The notes beneath the pieces were generated by a model, which was not told the origin of the DNA, did no database searches, and saw only the letters and a list, made by a program, of their open reading frames with translations. Source: Nocardia alba NBRC 108234 (GTDB lineage Bacteria; Actinomycetota; Actinomycetes; Mycobacteriales; Mycobacteriaceae). From it: a stretch of DNA of 64,000 nucleotides. The stretch's first letter is position 1. Each line of letters starts with the position of its first letter. The DNA lies in contig NZ_BDAX01000019.1 of assembly GCF_001612665.1 (NCBI RefSeq), forward strand, positions 62,001 to 126,000. Reading direction: 5' to 3'. This document shows, one piece after another, positions 43,862 through 52,619 of the stretch. A program made the translations under genes and the position numbers.

Positions 43862-46447
43862 GTGAGCGCACAGGAACTGCCCTTGGATGTCCGCCGTGCA
43901 CTGGCGTCGGTTGCGCGCGTGCCACGGCTCTTGGTTGCCTCGGACTACGACGGGACAATCGCCCCGATCGTGTCCGACCCGTCGAAAGCGTTTCCCCAAC
44001 GGGAATCGGTGAGCGCCTTACGCGCGCTCGCGGGGTTGGCGAACACGACGGCGGCGGTGATCTCCGGTCGGGCACTACGCGATCTGGCCGCGCTCTCGCG
44101 CCTGCCGGTCGAGGTGCAGCTGATCGGCAGTCACGGCTCCGAGTTCGACGTCGGCTTCGTGCACGCGATCGACAAGGACGCCAAAAAGCTACTGACAGAG
44201 ATCAATTCCGCGTTCTCGAAGATCGCCACCGACAACCTGGGCGTGACCGTGGAGATGAAGCCGGCCAGCGCCGCGCTGCACGTGCGTAACGCCGACCCGG
44301 AAATCGGAAGGCGCGCACTGACTTCCGTGCGCCAAGGCCCGGCGTCCTGGGACGGCGTGCAGGTGACCGAGGGCAAGGCGGTGATCGAGCTCGCGGTGAT
44401 CCCCACCGACAAGGGCACCGCGCTCGACACCATCCGTCATCAGGCGAGCGCGTCGGCCGCGGTGTTCTTCGGCGACGACGTGACCGACGAGAAGGCGTTC
44501 CGCGTGCTCTCTGGTCCCGATGTCGGCATCAAGGTCGGCGAGGGCGAGAGCATCGCCAAGCTGCACGTGGACTCCACCGAGGACGTGGCCCGCGCGCTGG
44601 CGTTCCTCGTCGAGGAGCGGCGCACCTGGCTGGCCGGGGCGAGTGCCCCGCGGATCGAGCGATTGAGCATGCTGGCGAGCCCGCGCTCGGTCGCGCTGCT
44701 CACCCCCGACGCCACGGTCACCTGGTTCTGCCACCCCGAACCCGATTCGGCGGCGGTGTTCGCGCACCTGCTCGGCGGCGCGGGAGCCGGTCACTTCACC
44801 GTGGCACCGGAGCGGCCGAGCCTGCCGCTGTCGCAGCGGTACGTGGACGGCACCATGACGGTCGAGACACGGTGGGCCAGTTTGCAAGTGGCCGACTACC
44901 TGCCCCACGACGTTGCCCCCGATCGCACCGACCTGACCAGGGTGATCACCGGCACCGCGAAGGCCGTGGTCACCTTCGCACCACAGCCGGAGTTCGGCCA
45001 GGTGCCGGTGCGAATGGATGTCGTGCGCAACGGAATCCAGGTCAGCGGCACCAACGATCCGATGGTGCTGCGCTCCCCCGGCGTCGAGTGGGAGATCCTG
45101 TCCGACGGCACCAACCAGCAGGCGATCGCGGTGGTGGATCCTTCGCTCGGTCCGGTGGTACTCGAATTGCGCTGCGGTACGGCCGATCTCGCGCCCTCGA
45201 TGACCCCCGAGGCGCAGCGCCGCCAGCTCGCCGAGCAGTACTGGTCGCAGTGGGCGGCCGGGTTGCAGCTGCCCCCGCTCAAGCCGGATCTGATGAAGCG
45301 TTCGGCGCTGACGCTGCGCGGGCTGGTGCACCGCCCGTCCGGGTCGATCCTGGCCGCGGCGACCACCTCACTGCCCGAGGACATCGGCGGCGTGCGCAAC
45401 TGGGACTACCGCTACTGCTGGCTGCGTGACGCGTCGCTGACCGCGCAGGCACTGGTGAACCTCGGCTCGCTGACCGAGGCCGACGAGTTCCTCGGCTGGG
45501 TACACAAGGTGCTCGACACCCTGCCGGGCCCGGAGCGCCTGCACCCGCTGTACACGATCTACGGCGAGACCCTGCCGCCCGAGGCCGTGATCGACCTGCT
45601 CCCCGGTTACGCCGGGTCGCGGCCGGTGCGGGTGGGCAACGCGGCCAATATGCAGGTGCAGCTCGACGTGTTCGGGCCGATCGTCGACCTGATCACCTCG
45701 ATGGCGCACGAGCGCGAGCGTCAGGGCATCACCGCACCGGCCAAGGCCCTGCCCGACGCCGACTGGGAACTGGTGCACGCGATGGTGTCGGCGGTGCAGC
45801 GGCGCTGGACCGAACCCGACCACGGCATCTGGGAGATCCGCGGCAACCCGCGCCACCACGTGTACTCGAAGGTGATGGGCTGGCTCACCATCGACCGCGC
45901 CCTGACCCTGGCCGAGCGCTTCGATCGTGCCGCCGATCCCGACTGGGCGAGCCTGCGCGACACGATCGCCGACGAGGTGAGGGCCAAGGGATGGAACGAC
46001 GAGGTCCAGTCCTACACCGCCGCCTACGACGGCACCGACCTGGACGCGGCCACCCTGCACATCGGCCTGAGCGGCCTGATCGACCCGGCCGATCCGCGCT
46101 TCGCCGCGACCGTGGTGGCCACCGAGGCCGAATTGCGCAGCGGCGCGACGGTGTACCGGTACCACCACGACGACGGACTGCCCGGCGGCGAAGGCGGCTT
46201 CCACCTGTGCGCCGCCTGGCTGGTGGAGGCGTACCTGCTGATCGGCAGGCGCTCCGACGCGGAGGCGCTGTTCGCTCAGCTGGTCGCCGCAGCGGGCCCC
46301 ACCGGCCTGCTCAGCGAGGAGTACGACCCGGTCGCGGAACGTTCCCTCGGGAACCACCCGCAGGCGTACAGCCACCTCGGCCTGCTGCGCTGTGCCCAAC
46401 TCCTGAGCGAACAGATCCGGCTTCCCGTGTCTCTCGGCCAGACGTAA
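43862..46447 (+). CDS. Trehalose-6-phosphate phosphatase fused to a GH15 (trehalase-like) domain
   Basis: 861 residues in two parts. Residues about 1-260 are a HAD-type OtsB phosphatase: DYDGT with Asp28 and Asp30, VISGRALRDL, and FFGDDVTDEKAF. From about 265 a glycoside hydrolase family 15 domain begins (MLASPRSVALLTPDATVTWFCHP), with WDYRYCWLRDASLT, a predicted acid Glu658 in GIWEIRG, HHVYSKVMGW, and Glu819/Glu820 in GLLSEEYDP as predicted base region. GH15 proteins of this kind in mycobacteria are trehalases. A single protein that could both make and cleave trehalose is unusual. GTG start. A 16-bp hairpin follows. Confidence 0.88.
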   Translation: MSAQELPLDVRRALASVARVPRLLVASDYDGTIAPIVSDPSKAFPQRESVSALRALAGLANTTAAVISGRALRDLAALSRLPVEVQLIGSHGSEFDVGFVHAIDKDAKKLLTEINSAFSKIATDNLGVTVEMKPASAALHVRNADPEIGRRALTSVRQGPASWDGVQVTEGKAVIELAVIPTDKGTALDTIRHQASASAAVFFGDDVTDEKAFRVLSGPDVGIKVGEGESIAKLHVDSTEDVARALAFLVEERRTWLAGASAPRIERLSMLASPRSVALLTPDATVTWFCHPEPDSAAVFAHLLGGAGAGHFTVAPERPSLPLSQRYVDGTMTVETRWASLQVADYLPHDVAPDRTDLTRVITGTAKAVVTFAPQPEFGQVPVRMDVVRNGIQVSGTNDPMVLRSPGVEWEILSDGTNQQAIAVVDPSLGPVVLELRCGTADLAPSMTPEAQRRQLAEQYWSQWAAGLQLPPLKPDLMKRSALTLRGLVHRPSGSILAAATTSLPEDIGGVRNWDYRYCWLRDASLTAQALVNLGSLTEADEFLGWVHKVLDTLPGPERLHPLYTIYGETLPPEAVIDLLPGYAGSRPVRVGNAANMQVQLDVFGPIVDLITSMAHERERQGITAPAKALPDADWELVHAMVSAVQRRWTEPDHGIWEIRGNPRHHVYSKVMGWLTIDRALTLAERFDRAADPDWASLRDTIADEVRAKGWNDEVQSYTAAYDGTDLDAATLHIGLSGLIDPADPRFAATVVATEAELRSGATVYRYHHDDGLPGGEGGFHLCAAWLVEAYLLIGRRSDAEALFAQLVAAAGPTGLLSEEYDPVAERSLGNHPQAYSHLGLLRCAQLLSEQIRLPVSLGQT

Positions 46448-46465
46448 GGGCGGGCGCCGTCAGTT

Positions 46466-46503
46466 CGGCGGCCGGCGTTCCGCACTCGGAACGTCGGCCG
46501 CCG
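46466..46503 (+). terminator. Hairpin after the OtsB-GH15 gene
   Basis: A 16-bp stem (46466-46481 with 46488-46503) with one mismatch and a 6-base loop, 18 bases after the stop. Likely transcription terminator. Confidence 0.65.
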
Positions 46504-46577
46504 CTCGGCGATTCGCCCGTGTGCTCGCGAGATCACCCGGCTCGTTACCTGATCAGCGTAGGTCCTGCTAATCTAAA

Positions 46578-46597
46578 ACGGTAACGATTTCCATTAT
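46578..46597. promoter_or_regulatory. Candidate metalloregulator (Zur-type) site
   Basis: GGTAACGATTTCCATTAT is an AT-rich, partly symmetrical stretch that resembles Zur/Fur boxes of actinobacteria, 40 bases upstream of the metal-importer operon. The symmetry is weak. Confidence 0.4.
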
Positions 46598-46636
46598 GAT
46601 CTAGAGCTTGCTCGCCAGCATCGCCAGGAGTGCCGC

Positions 46637-47521
46637 GTGAACCCTCGATTCGTCCGCTTGTTCGCCGGTCTCACGGTGGGAGTGGCGGCCGTGGTCGTCC
46701 TCACCGCCTGCGGTACGAGCGCCAGCGATACCGGTACCCCCCAGATCGTCGCCTCCACCAATGTGTGGGGTTCGGTGGCCGCCGCCGTCGCCGGACCTGA
46801 CGCCCAGGTGAGCTCGATCATCAGCGATCCCGCCGCCGACCCGCATTCGTTCGAGACCTCGGCCACCGACACCGCCAAGATCAGCGACGCCGATCTCGTC
46901 GTGTTCAACGGCGGCCACTACGACGAGTTCATCGAGAAGGCCATCTCGGGCAAGAACAAGCGGACCGTCGAGGCGTTCGAGCAGCGCGCGGACAAGAAGG
47001 ACGACAACGAGCACGTCTGGTACGACGTGACCACGGTGGCCGCCGTCGCCGACCGGATCGCGGCCGAACTCGGCCGGGTCGACGCCGCGCACGCCGACGC
47101 CTACACCGAGCGCGCGGTCGCCTTCAAGAATCAGCTGATCGGCGTCAGCACCATCACCGGCACCATCGCCACCCAGACGCCGAACGCGCCGGTCGCCCAG
47201 TCCGAGCCGCTCGCGCACTACCTGCTGACGGCCGCGACCGCCCAGGACAAGACCCCGCGCGAGTTCCAGGAGGCGATCGAGCAGGAGACCGACCCGGCCC
47301 CGGCCGCCGTCGCCGCCACCCGCGACCTGATCACCGCCAAGCAGGTCAAGGCGCTGATCTACAACACCCAGACCGAGGACAAGATCACCCAGGACCTGCG
47401 GGCCACCGCGAAATCCGCGGGCGTCGCCGTGGTCGAGGTCACCGAAACCCTGCCCGCTGGAATGGATTACATCCAGTGGCAGACCGCCAACGCCAAGGCG
47501 CTCGCCGCGGCCCTGCGCTGA
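46637..47521 (+). CDS. Metal ABC transporter substrate-binding lipoprotein (ZnuA/TroA type)
   Basis: 294 residues. A signal peptide ends in the lipobox VVLTACG (Cys25). Cluster A-I ligand motifs DPHSFE, NGGHYDEF and EHVWYD are present, but the usual His-rich loop is replaced by a short Lys/Asp-rich stretch. It would deliver Zn2+ or Mn2+ to the ABC permease encoded next. GTG 46637 follows AGGAG by 6 bases. It is the first gene of a three-gene operon. Confidence 0.88.
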   Translation: MNPRFVRLFAGLTVGVAAVVVLTACGTSASDTGTPQIVASTNVWGSVAAAVAGPDAQVSSIISDPAADPHSFETSATDTAKISDADLVVFNGGHYDEFIEKAISGKNKRTVEAFEQRADKKDDNEHVWYDVTTVAAVADRIAAELGRVDAAHADAYTERAVAFKNQLIGVSTITGTIATQTPNAPVAQSEPLAHYLLTAATAQDKTPREFQEAIEQETDPAPAAVAATRDLITAKQVKALIYNTQTEDKITQDLRATAKSAGVAVVEVTETLPAGMDYIQWQTANAKALAAALR

Positions 47522-47529
47522 GGACCCCC

Positions 47530-48372
47530 ATGACCGAGGCAACCGCAGTGTCGGAAACCACCGCCGCGCCCGAGACCGCCGACGCGGCGATCCGGCTGCG
47601 CGGGGCGACCATGGCCTTCGGCGACCGCGTCCTCTGGCGTGACCTCGACCTCGACGTGCGACCGGGTGAGTTCATCGCCGTCCTCGGACCCAACGGCTCC
47701 GGCAAGACCTCGCTGCTGCGCGCCCTGCTCGGCACCCGCGAGCTGAGCGCGGGCAGCGCGCTGATCGCGGGGCGGCGCGCCGGGGTCGGCAATCCGGGCA
47801 TCGGCTACATCCCGCAGCAGAAGACCATCGACGCCGGCGTGCAACTGCGCGGCGTCGACCTGGTCGGCCTCGGCGTGGACGGGCATCGATGGGGGCTCGG
47901 CTGGCGCGGTCGACGCAGCCGGGCCGAGAAGGTCGAGCGGGCCATCGCCGCGGTAGGCGCCGAGTCGTTCGCGCACGCGTCGCTGGAGACGCTCTCCGGT
48001 GGCGAGCAGCAGCGGTTGCGGGTCGCCCAGGCCCTGGTCGGCGATCCATCGGTGCTGCTGTGCGACGAACCGCTGCTGAGCCTGGATATGGCCAACCAGC
48101 GGCTGGTCGCCGAACTGGTCGACCGGCGCCGCCGCGAACACGACACCGCGGTGCTGTTCGTGACCCACGAGATCAACCCGATCCTGCCGCTGGTGGATCG
48201 GGTGCTGTACCTGGTCGACGGTGGCTTCCGGATCGGTACGCCCGACGAGGTGATGACCTCGCGGACCCTGTCGGAGCTCTACGGCACCGAGGTCGAGGTG
48301 CTGCGGGTGCGTGGGCGCCTCGTGGTCGTCGGAACCGGCGACGACATGGACGCGCTGGGCGGTACCGCCTGA
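47530..48372 (+). CDS. Metal ABC transporter ATP-binding protein
   Basis: 280 residues. Walker A VLGPNGSGKTSLL, signature LSGGEQQRLRVAQAL, Walker B VLLCDEPLLSLD, and a switch His in FVTHEINP. Eight bases separate it from the binding-protein gene, and its stop overlaps the permease ATG (TGATG). It energises Zn/Mn uptake. Confidence 0.92.
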   Translation: MTEATAVSETTAAPETADAAIRLRGATMAFGDRVLWRDLDLDVRPGEFIAVLGPNGSGKTSLLRALLGTRELSAGSALIAGRRAGVGNPGIGYIPQQKTIDAGVQLRGVDLVGLGVDGHRWGLGWRGRRSRAEKVERAIAAVGAESFAHASLETLSGGEQQRLRVAQALVGDPSVLLCDEPLLSLDMANQRLVAELVDRRRREHDTAVLFVTHEINPILPLVDRVLYLVDGGFRIGTPDEVMTSRTLSELYGTEVEVLRVRGRLVVVGTGDDMDALGGTA

Positions 48373-49238
48373 TGGAAAAGCTCACCAAGGTCTTTGCGCA
48401 GATGTTCGACTTCGCCACCACCGCGAATCTGCTCGGCTACGACTTCGTGCAGCAGGCGCTGCTGGCGAGTGCCCTGCTGGGGTTGCTGGCCGGATTGATC
48501 GGGCCGCTGATCGTCGCCAGGCAGATGTCGTTCGCCGTGCACGGGACCAGCGAGCTCTCGCTCACCGGCGCGTCGGCGGCGCTGCTCGTGGGGGTGGGGG
48601 TCGGATTCGGCGCGATCGCCGGTTCGGTGGTCGCGGCCGTGCTGTTCGGGTGGCTGGGTTCTCGTGCGCGCGAACGTGATTCGGTGATCGCGGTGGTGCT
48701 GTCGTTCGGGCTCGGATTGTCGGTGCTGTTCCTGTGGCTCGCGCCGGAGCGGGCCGGGTCGAAGTTCTCGCTGCTCACCGGTCAGGTCGCCGGGGTCGGT
48801 TACGACGGGCTCGCGCTACTGGTCACCTGCACCGCGGGCGTGCTCGCCGTGCTGGCCGTGGTGTACCGGCCGCTGTTGTTCGCCAGTTCCGACCCCGAGG
48901 TCGCGATCGCGCGCGGCGTGCCGGTGCGGGCGCTGTCGGTGGTGTTCGCGGTGCTGCTCGGCATCACCGCCGCGTTCGGCGTACAGATCGTCGGCGCGCT
49001 GCTGGTGCTGGCTCTGCTGATCACGCCCGCCGCCGCGGCGGCCCAGGTGACCTCGAGCCCGATGCGGGCGACCGTGCTGTCGGTGGTGTTCGCCGAGATC
49101 GCCGCGGTCGGTGGGCTGCTGCTGTCACTGGCGCCCGGCGTTCCGGTGTCGACCTTCGTCACCGCGATCTCGTTCGGCATCTACCTGGTGTGCCGGGTCA
49201 TCGGACATCGAGATCGGCAACTCGCGCACGCGCGCTGA
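48372..49238 (+). CDS. Metal ABC transporter permease (ZnuB family)
   Basis: 288 residues with about eight hydrophobic segments; MSFAVHGTSELSLTGASAALLVG and LLVLALLITPAAAAAQVT are ABC-3 family signatures. It is translationally coupled to the ATPase gene. Ion specificity (Zn or Mn) is not settled by sequence. Confidence 0.9.
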   Translation: MEKLTKVFAQMFDFATTANLLGYDFVQQALLASALLGLLAGLIGPLIVARQMSFAVHGTSELSLTGASAALLVGVGVGFGAIAGSVVAAVLFGWLGSRARERDSVIAVVLSFGLGLSVLFLWLAPERAGSKFSLLTGQVAGVGYDGLALLVTCTAGVLAVLAVVYRPLLFASSDPEVAIARGVPVRALSVVFAVLLGITAAFGVQIVGALLVLALLITPAAAAAQVTSSPMRATVLSVVFAEIAAVGGLLLSLAPGVPVSTFVTAISFGIYLVCRVIGHRDRQLAHAR

Positions 49239-49309
49239 ACCCGCCCGAGATCTCGCCCCGATGGCCGAACGGCCACGCGTCACCCGGCTCGGCGCGCAGA
49301 ATGGCCAGC

Positions 49310-50485
49310 ATGATCGACTTCACTGTTCCGGATGATCTGGCCGCACTGCGAGATCGGGTTCGCGCCTTCGTCGTCGAGCAGATCGTGCCGTTCGAGCGCG
49401 ACCCCCGGCTCACCGCGCACGGCCCGAACGACGATCTGCGGGCCGAACTCGTGGAACTGGCCCGCGCCGAGAAACTGCTGACCGTGCAGGCACCGGTGGA
49501 ACACGGCGGGCTCGGACTCAGCCACGTCGAGCAGGCGCTGGTGTACGAGGCGGCGGGGTGGTCCACGCTCGGGCCGGTCGCCATGAACTGCGCCGCGCCC
49601 GACGAGGGAAACATGTTCCTGCTCGGCAAGATCGCCGACCCGGAGCAGGCGGACCAGTACCTGATGCCGGTGATCCGGGGCGAACAGCGTTCGGTTTTCG
49701 CGATGACCGAACCCGGTGGCGCCGGGTCGGATCCCGGACAGCTCAGCACCGAGGCCGTGTTCGACGGCGAGAACTTCGTGCTCAACGGTCTCAAATGGTT
49801 GATCACCGGCGCCGACGGCGCCAAGACCTGGATCATCATGGCCCAACTCGCCGAGAACCCCTACCTGCCCGCGGGCCCGACGCTGTTCCTCACCGAGGGT
49901 GACGCGCCGGGCATCGTGATCGAGCGGATCATGAACACGATGGACCGCAACTACGTCGGCGGGCACGCGGTGGTGCGGTTCGACAATCTCACGTTGCCGC
50001 CCTCGGCCGTGCTAGGCCGTACCGGACAGGCCCTGCGGTACGCGCAACTACGGCTCGCCCCCGCCCGGCTCACACACTGCATGCGCTGGCTCGGCGCGGC
50101 GGCCCGAGCCCAGTCCATCGCGCTGGACTACGCGCGAACCCGTACCGCCTTCGGCAAGCCGATCGGCGAACACGAGGGCGTGTCGTTCATGCTCGCCGAC
50201 AACGAGGTGGCGCTGCATCAGTGCAGGCTGACGATCTGGCATGCCTGCTGGCTGATGGATCAGGGGCAGCAGGCCAGACACGAATCGTCGATGGCCAAGT
50301 CCTATGTCTCCGAGGAACTGTTCAAGGTCACCGATCGGTGCGTGCAGGTGCTGGGCGGGATCGGGATCAGCGACGAGACGGTCGTGGAGATGTTGTTCCG
50401 GGATATGCGCGCCTTCCGGCTGTACGACGGGCCGACGGAAGTGCACAAGTACGCGATCGGCAAACACTTGCTCGCCGGTCGCTAG
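49310..50485 (+). CDS. Acyl-CoA dehydrogenase, role unknown
   Basis: 391 residues. AMTEPGGAGSDPGQLSTEA and FVLNGLKWLITGADGAKTW mark the flavin and substrate regions; C-terminal VLGGIGISDETVVEMLFRDMRAFRLYDGPTEVHKYAIGK. The C-terminal pattern is closer to short-branched-chain or FadE-type dehydrogenases acting outside steroid degradation. ATG 49301 would add three residues. A crotonase follows 14 bases later in the same operon. Confidence 0.87.
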   Translation: MIDFTVPDDLAALRDRVRAFVVEQIVPFERDPRLTAHGPNDDLRAELVELARAEKLLTVQAPVEHGGLGLSHVEQALVYEAAGWSTLGPVAMNCAAPDEGNMFLLGKIADPEQADQYLMPVIRGEQRSVFAMTEPGGAGSDPGQLSTEAVFDGENFVLNGLKWLITGADGAKTWIIMAQLAENPYLPAGPTLFLTEGDAPGIVIERIMNTMDRNYVGGHAVVRFDNLTLPPSAVLGRTGQALRYAQLRLAPARLTHCMRWLGAAARAQSIALDYARTRTAFGKPIGEHEGVSFMLADNEVALHQCRLTIWHACWLMDQGQQARHESSMAKSYVSEELFKVTDRCVQVLGGIGISDETVVEMLFRDMRAFRLYDGPTEVHKYAIGKHLLAGR

Positions 50486-50499
50486 TACGATTCCATCCC

Positions 50500-51303
50500 A
50501 TGAGTTCGGAATTGCTCGTCGATGTCGCGGGCGGCGTCGCCAAGCTGACGCTCAACCGACCGGCCAAGCAGAATGCCGTCACCCCGGCGATGGCGGCCGA
50601 GCTGAGCGCCGCGCTGCGCCGGTGCGATACCGAGGACGCGATCCGCGCCGTCGTCATCACCGGCACGCCACCGGCCTTCTGCGCGGGCGCCGACCTGGCC
50701 GCGCGCGGTGGCGACGTGAGCGCGACGCTCGATCCGGCCCCCTGGCAGGTCCGCAAACCGGTGATCGCCGCGGTGAACGGGCACGCCGTCGGTATCGGGC
50801 TGGCCCTGGCTCTGCAGTGTGACCTGCGGTATTTCGCCCGCGACGCGGTGTACGGACTGAATCAGGTGCGTCGCGGGGTGCTCGCCGACGGATTCGCGCA
50901 CTGGACCGTGCCGCGGCTGGCCGGGCTGGCCAACGCCGCCGACATCATGCTCACCGGACGCACCTTCGACGGTGACGAAGCCAAGTCGCTCGGACTCGCC
51001 AATGCCGCACTGCCCGCCGACGAGGTGCTGACGACCGCGATGGCGGTGGCCGACGACATCGCTACCGGCACCGCTCCCCTGCCGGTAGCGCTCACCAAGC
51101 GGCTGATCTGGGAGAGCCTCGGTATGACGCCCGCGGTGGTCGGTCAGCTCGAATCCGAGCTGAACGCGCAGGTTGCCAAGAGTATCGACGGCGGCGAGGC
51201 GATGACGGCGTTCAAGGAACGCCGTCCGCCGAACTGGACCGGCAGCGTCAGCGGCGAATGGCCCGCCTGGGACGCCCCCGGCGAGCGCCCGAGCCTGGAC
51301 TGA
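50500..51303 (+). CDS. Crotonase-fold protein (enoyl-CoA hydratase/isomerase family)
   Basis: 267 residues with the oxyanion-hole segment PAFCAGADLAARGG and NGHAVGIGLALALQCDLRYFA. The usual Glu positions read GIGLALALQ and GLNQVRRG, so both catalytic Glu appear absent. It probably acts with the preceding acyl-CoA dehydrogenase in an unknown acyl-CoA route, but the reaction is uncertain. Confidence 0.82.
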   Translation: MSSELLVDVAGGVAKLTLNRPAKQNAVTPAMAAELSAALRRCDTEDAIRAVVITGTPPAFCAGADLAARGGDVSATLDPAPWQVRKPVIAAVNGHAVGIGLALALQCDLRYFARDAVYGLNQVRRGVLADGFAHWTVPRLAGLANAADIMLTGRTFDGDEAKSLGLANAALPADEVLTTAMAVADDIATGTAPLPVALTKRLIWESLGMTPAVVGQLESELNAQVAKSIDGGEAMTAFKERRPPNWTGSVSGEWPAWDAPGERPSLD

Positions 51304-51306
51304 ACC

Positions 51307-51585
51307 TCAGAAGTTCCCGTTGCAGGAACCGGCCAGGTACAGCATCGCGTACAGCAGCATGCAGATGGTGCCGAAAATGCCCGCGATATACCCGATCACC
51401 ACCTGCGACCGGCCGCTGAGCGCACCGTAGGACGCGTCGATGTCATTGAGTGCCCGCTTACCGAGCACCCACGCGACCGGCCCGAAGAGCCCACAGCAGA
51501 ACGGGCTGAGCAGCCCGAGCACAAGGATCAGGTTGGCCTGCGGGTGCTCGACCGTCTCACCGATCGGCTGATTAGGGATCGCCAC
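51307..51585 (-). CDS. Small DUF4190-like membrane protein
   Basis: 92 residues with two transmembrane segments, LILVLGLLSPFCCGLFGPVAWVLGKRAL and VIGYIAGIFGTICMLLYAMLYL, the DUF4190 pattern with the LGxRAL segment between. Function unknown. Convergent with the preceding crotonase gene. Confidence 0.8.
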   Translation of the reverse strand: MAIPNQPIGETVEHPQANLILVLGLLSPFCCGLFGPVAWVLGKRALNDIDASYGALSGRSQVVIGYIAGIFGTICMLLYAMLYLAGSCNGNF

Positions 51586-51635
51586 AGCACGAATTGTACG
51601 GTGACAGAGCGGTTTTGCCCGTCAACTGCGCGGAC

Positions 51636-52619
51636 TCAGCCCAGACGGCGCTGCCTCGCGATGTCGGCGAGGACGACACCCGCGGCGACCGAGGCGTTCA
51701 ACGACTCGACCGGACCCGCCATCGGAATACTCAGAATCGAGTCACAGTTCTCACGAACCAGCCGTGACAGACCCTTACCCTCGGACCCGACCACCACCAC
51801 CGTCGGCACACTGCCGTCGAAGTCGTCGAGGGTGGTGTCACCGTCGGCGTCGAGGCCGACGATCTGAATACCGTTGGAGGCCCAATCCTTCAGCGTGCGA
51901 GTCAGATTGGTTGCCCGCGCGACGGGCAACCGAGCGGCGGCACCCGCGCTGGTCCGCCACGCGACAGCCGTGACGCTCGCGCTGCGACGCTGCGGGATCA
52001 CCACGCCCTGCCCGCCGAACGCGGACACCGAGCGGATGACAGCGCCGAGGTTGCGCGGGTCGGTGATGTTGTCCAGTGCCACCAGCAGGGCCGGTTCGGC
52101 GGTGGCCTTCACCCGGTCCATCAGGTCGTCGGGGTGGGCGTAGCGGTACGGCGGCACCTGAAGGGCAACACCCTGGTGCAAACCGTTCGCGCTGAGCCGA
52201 TCCAGATCGGTGCGCGGCACCTCGAGGATCGAGATGCCCATATCGGCGGCACGCTGCACGCTCTCCGAGAGCCGATCGTCGTTCTCGGTACCGACCGCCA
52301 CGTACAGTGCCGTCGCTGGCACGTCGGCGCGCAGACACTCGAGCACGGGGTTGCGGCCGAGTACCAACTCGGGACCCTCGTCGGACTTGCGACCCGCGCG
52401 CGGAACGCCGGACTTACCGGTCGGACGCCCCTGTGCCGCAGTGGCTTTGGCTGCGGCCCGCGCCCGTTTGGCGGCGGGGTGCTTGGTGCGCTCGGCGGCG
52501 GGCGGGGTCGCGCCCCGACCCTCGAGACCGCGGCGATGCTTGCCACCCGAACCGGCGACGGCGCCCTTCTTGGTGCCGCTCTTCCTGACCGCTCCGCGTC
52601 GCTGTGAATTGCCTGCCAT
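51636..52619 (-). CDS. rlmB: SpoU-family rRNA 2'-O-methyltransferase (RlmB/TrmH type)
   Basis: 327 residues. About 85 basic, Ala- and Lys-rich residues precede the substrate-binding domain VLGRNPVLECLRADV. The SPOUT domain has motif 1 LDNITDPRNLGAVIRSVSAFG, motif 2 VVVGSEGKGLSRL and motif 3 IPMAGPVESLNASVAAGVVL, forming the knotted SAM site. It probably methylates G2251 of 23S rRNA. Its ATG overlaps the cysS stop by one base, and this matches Rv3579c-Rv3580c in M. tuberculosis. Confidence 0.92.
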   Translation of the reverse strand: MAGNSQRRGAVRKSGTKKGAVAGSGGKHRRGLEGRGATPPAAERTKHPAAKRARAAAKATAAQGRPTGKSGVPRAGRKSDEGPELVLGRNPVLECLRADVPATALYVAVGTENDDRLSESVQRAADMGISILEVPRTDLDRLSANGLHQGVALQVPPYRYAHPDDLMDRVKATAEPALLVALDNITDPRNLGAVIRSVSAFGGQGVVIPQRRSASVTAVAWRTSAGAAARLPVARATNLTRTLKDWASNGIQIVGLDADGDTTLDDFDGSVPTVVVVGSEGKGLSRLVRENCDSILSIPMAGPVESLNASVAAGVVLADIARQRRLG

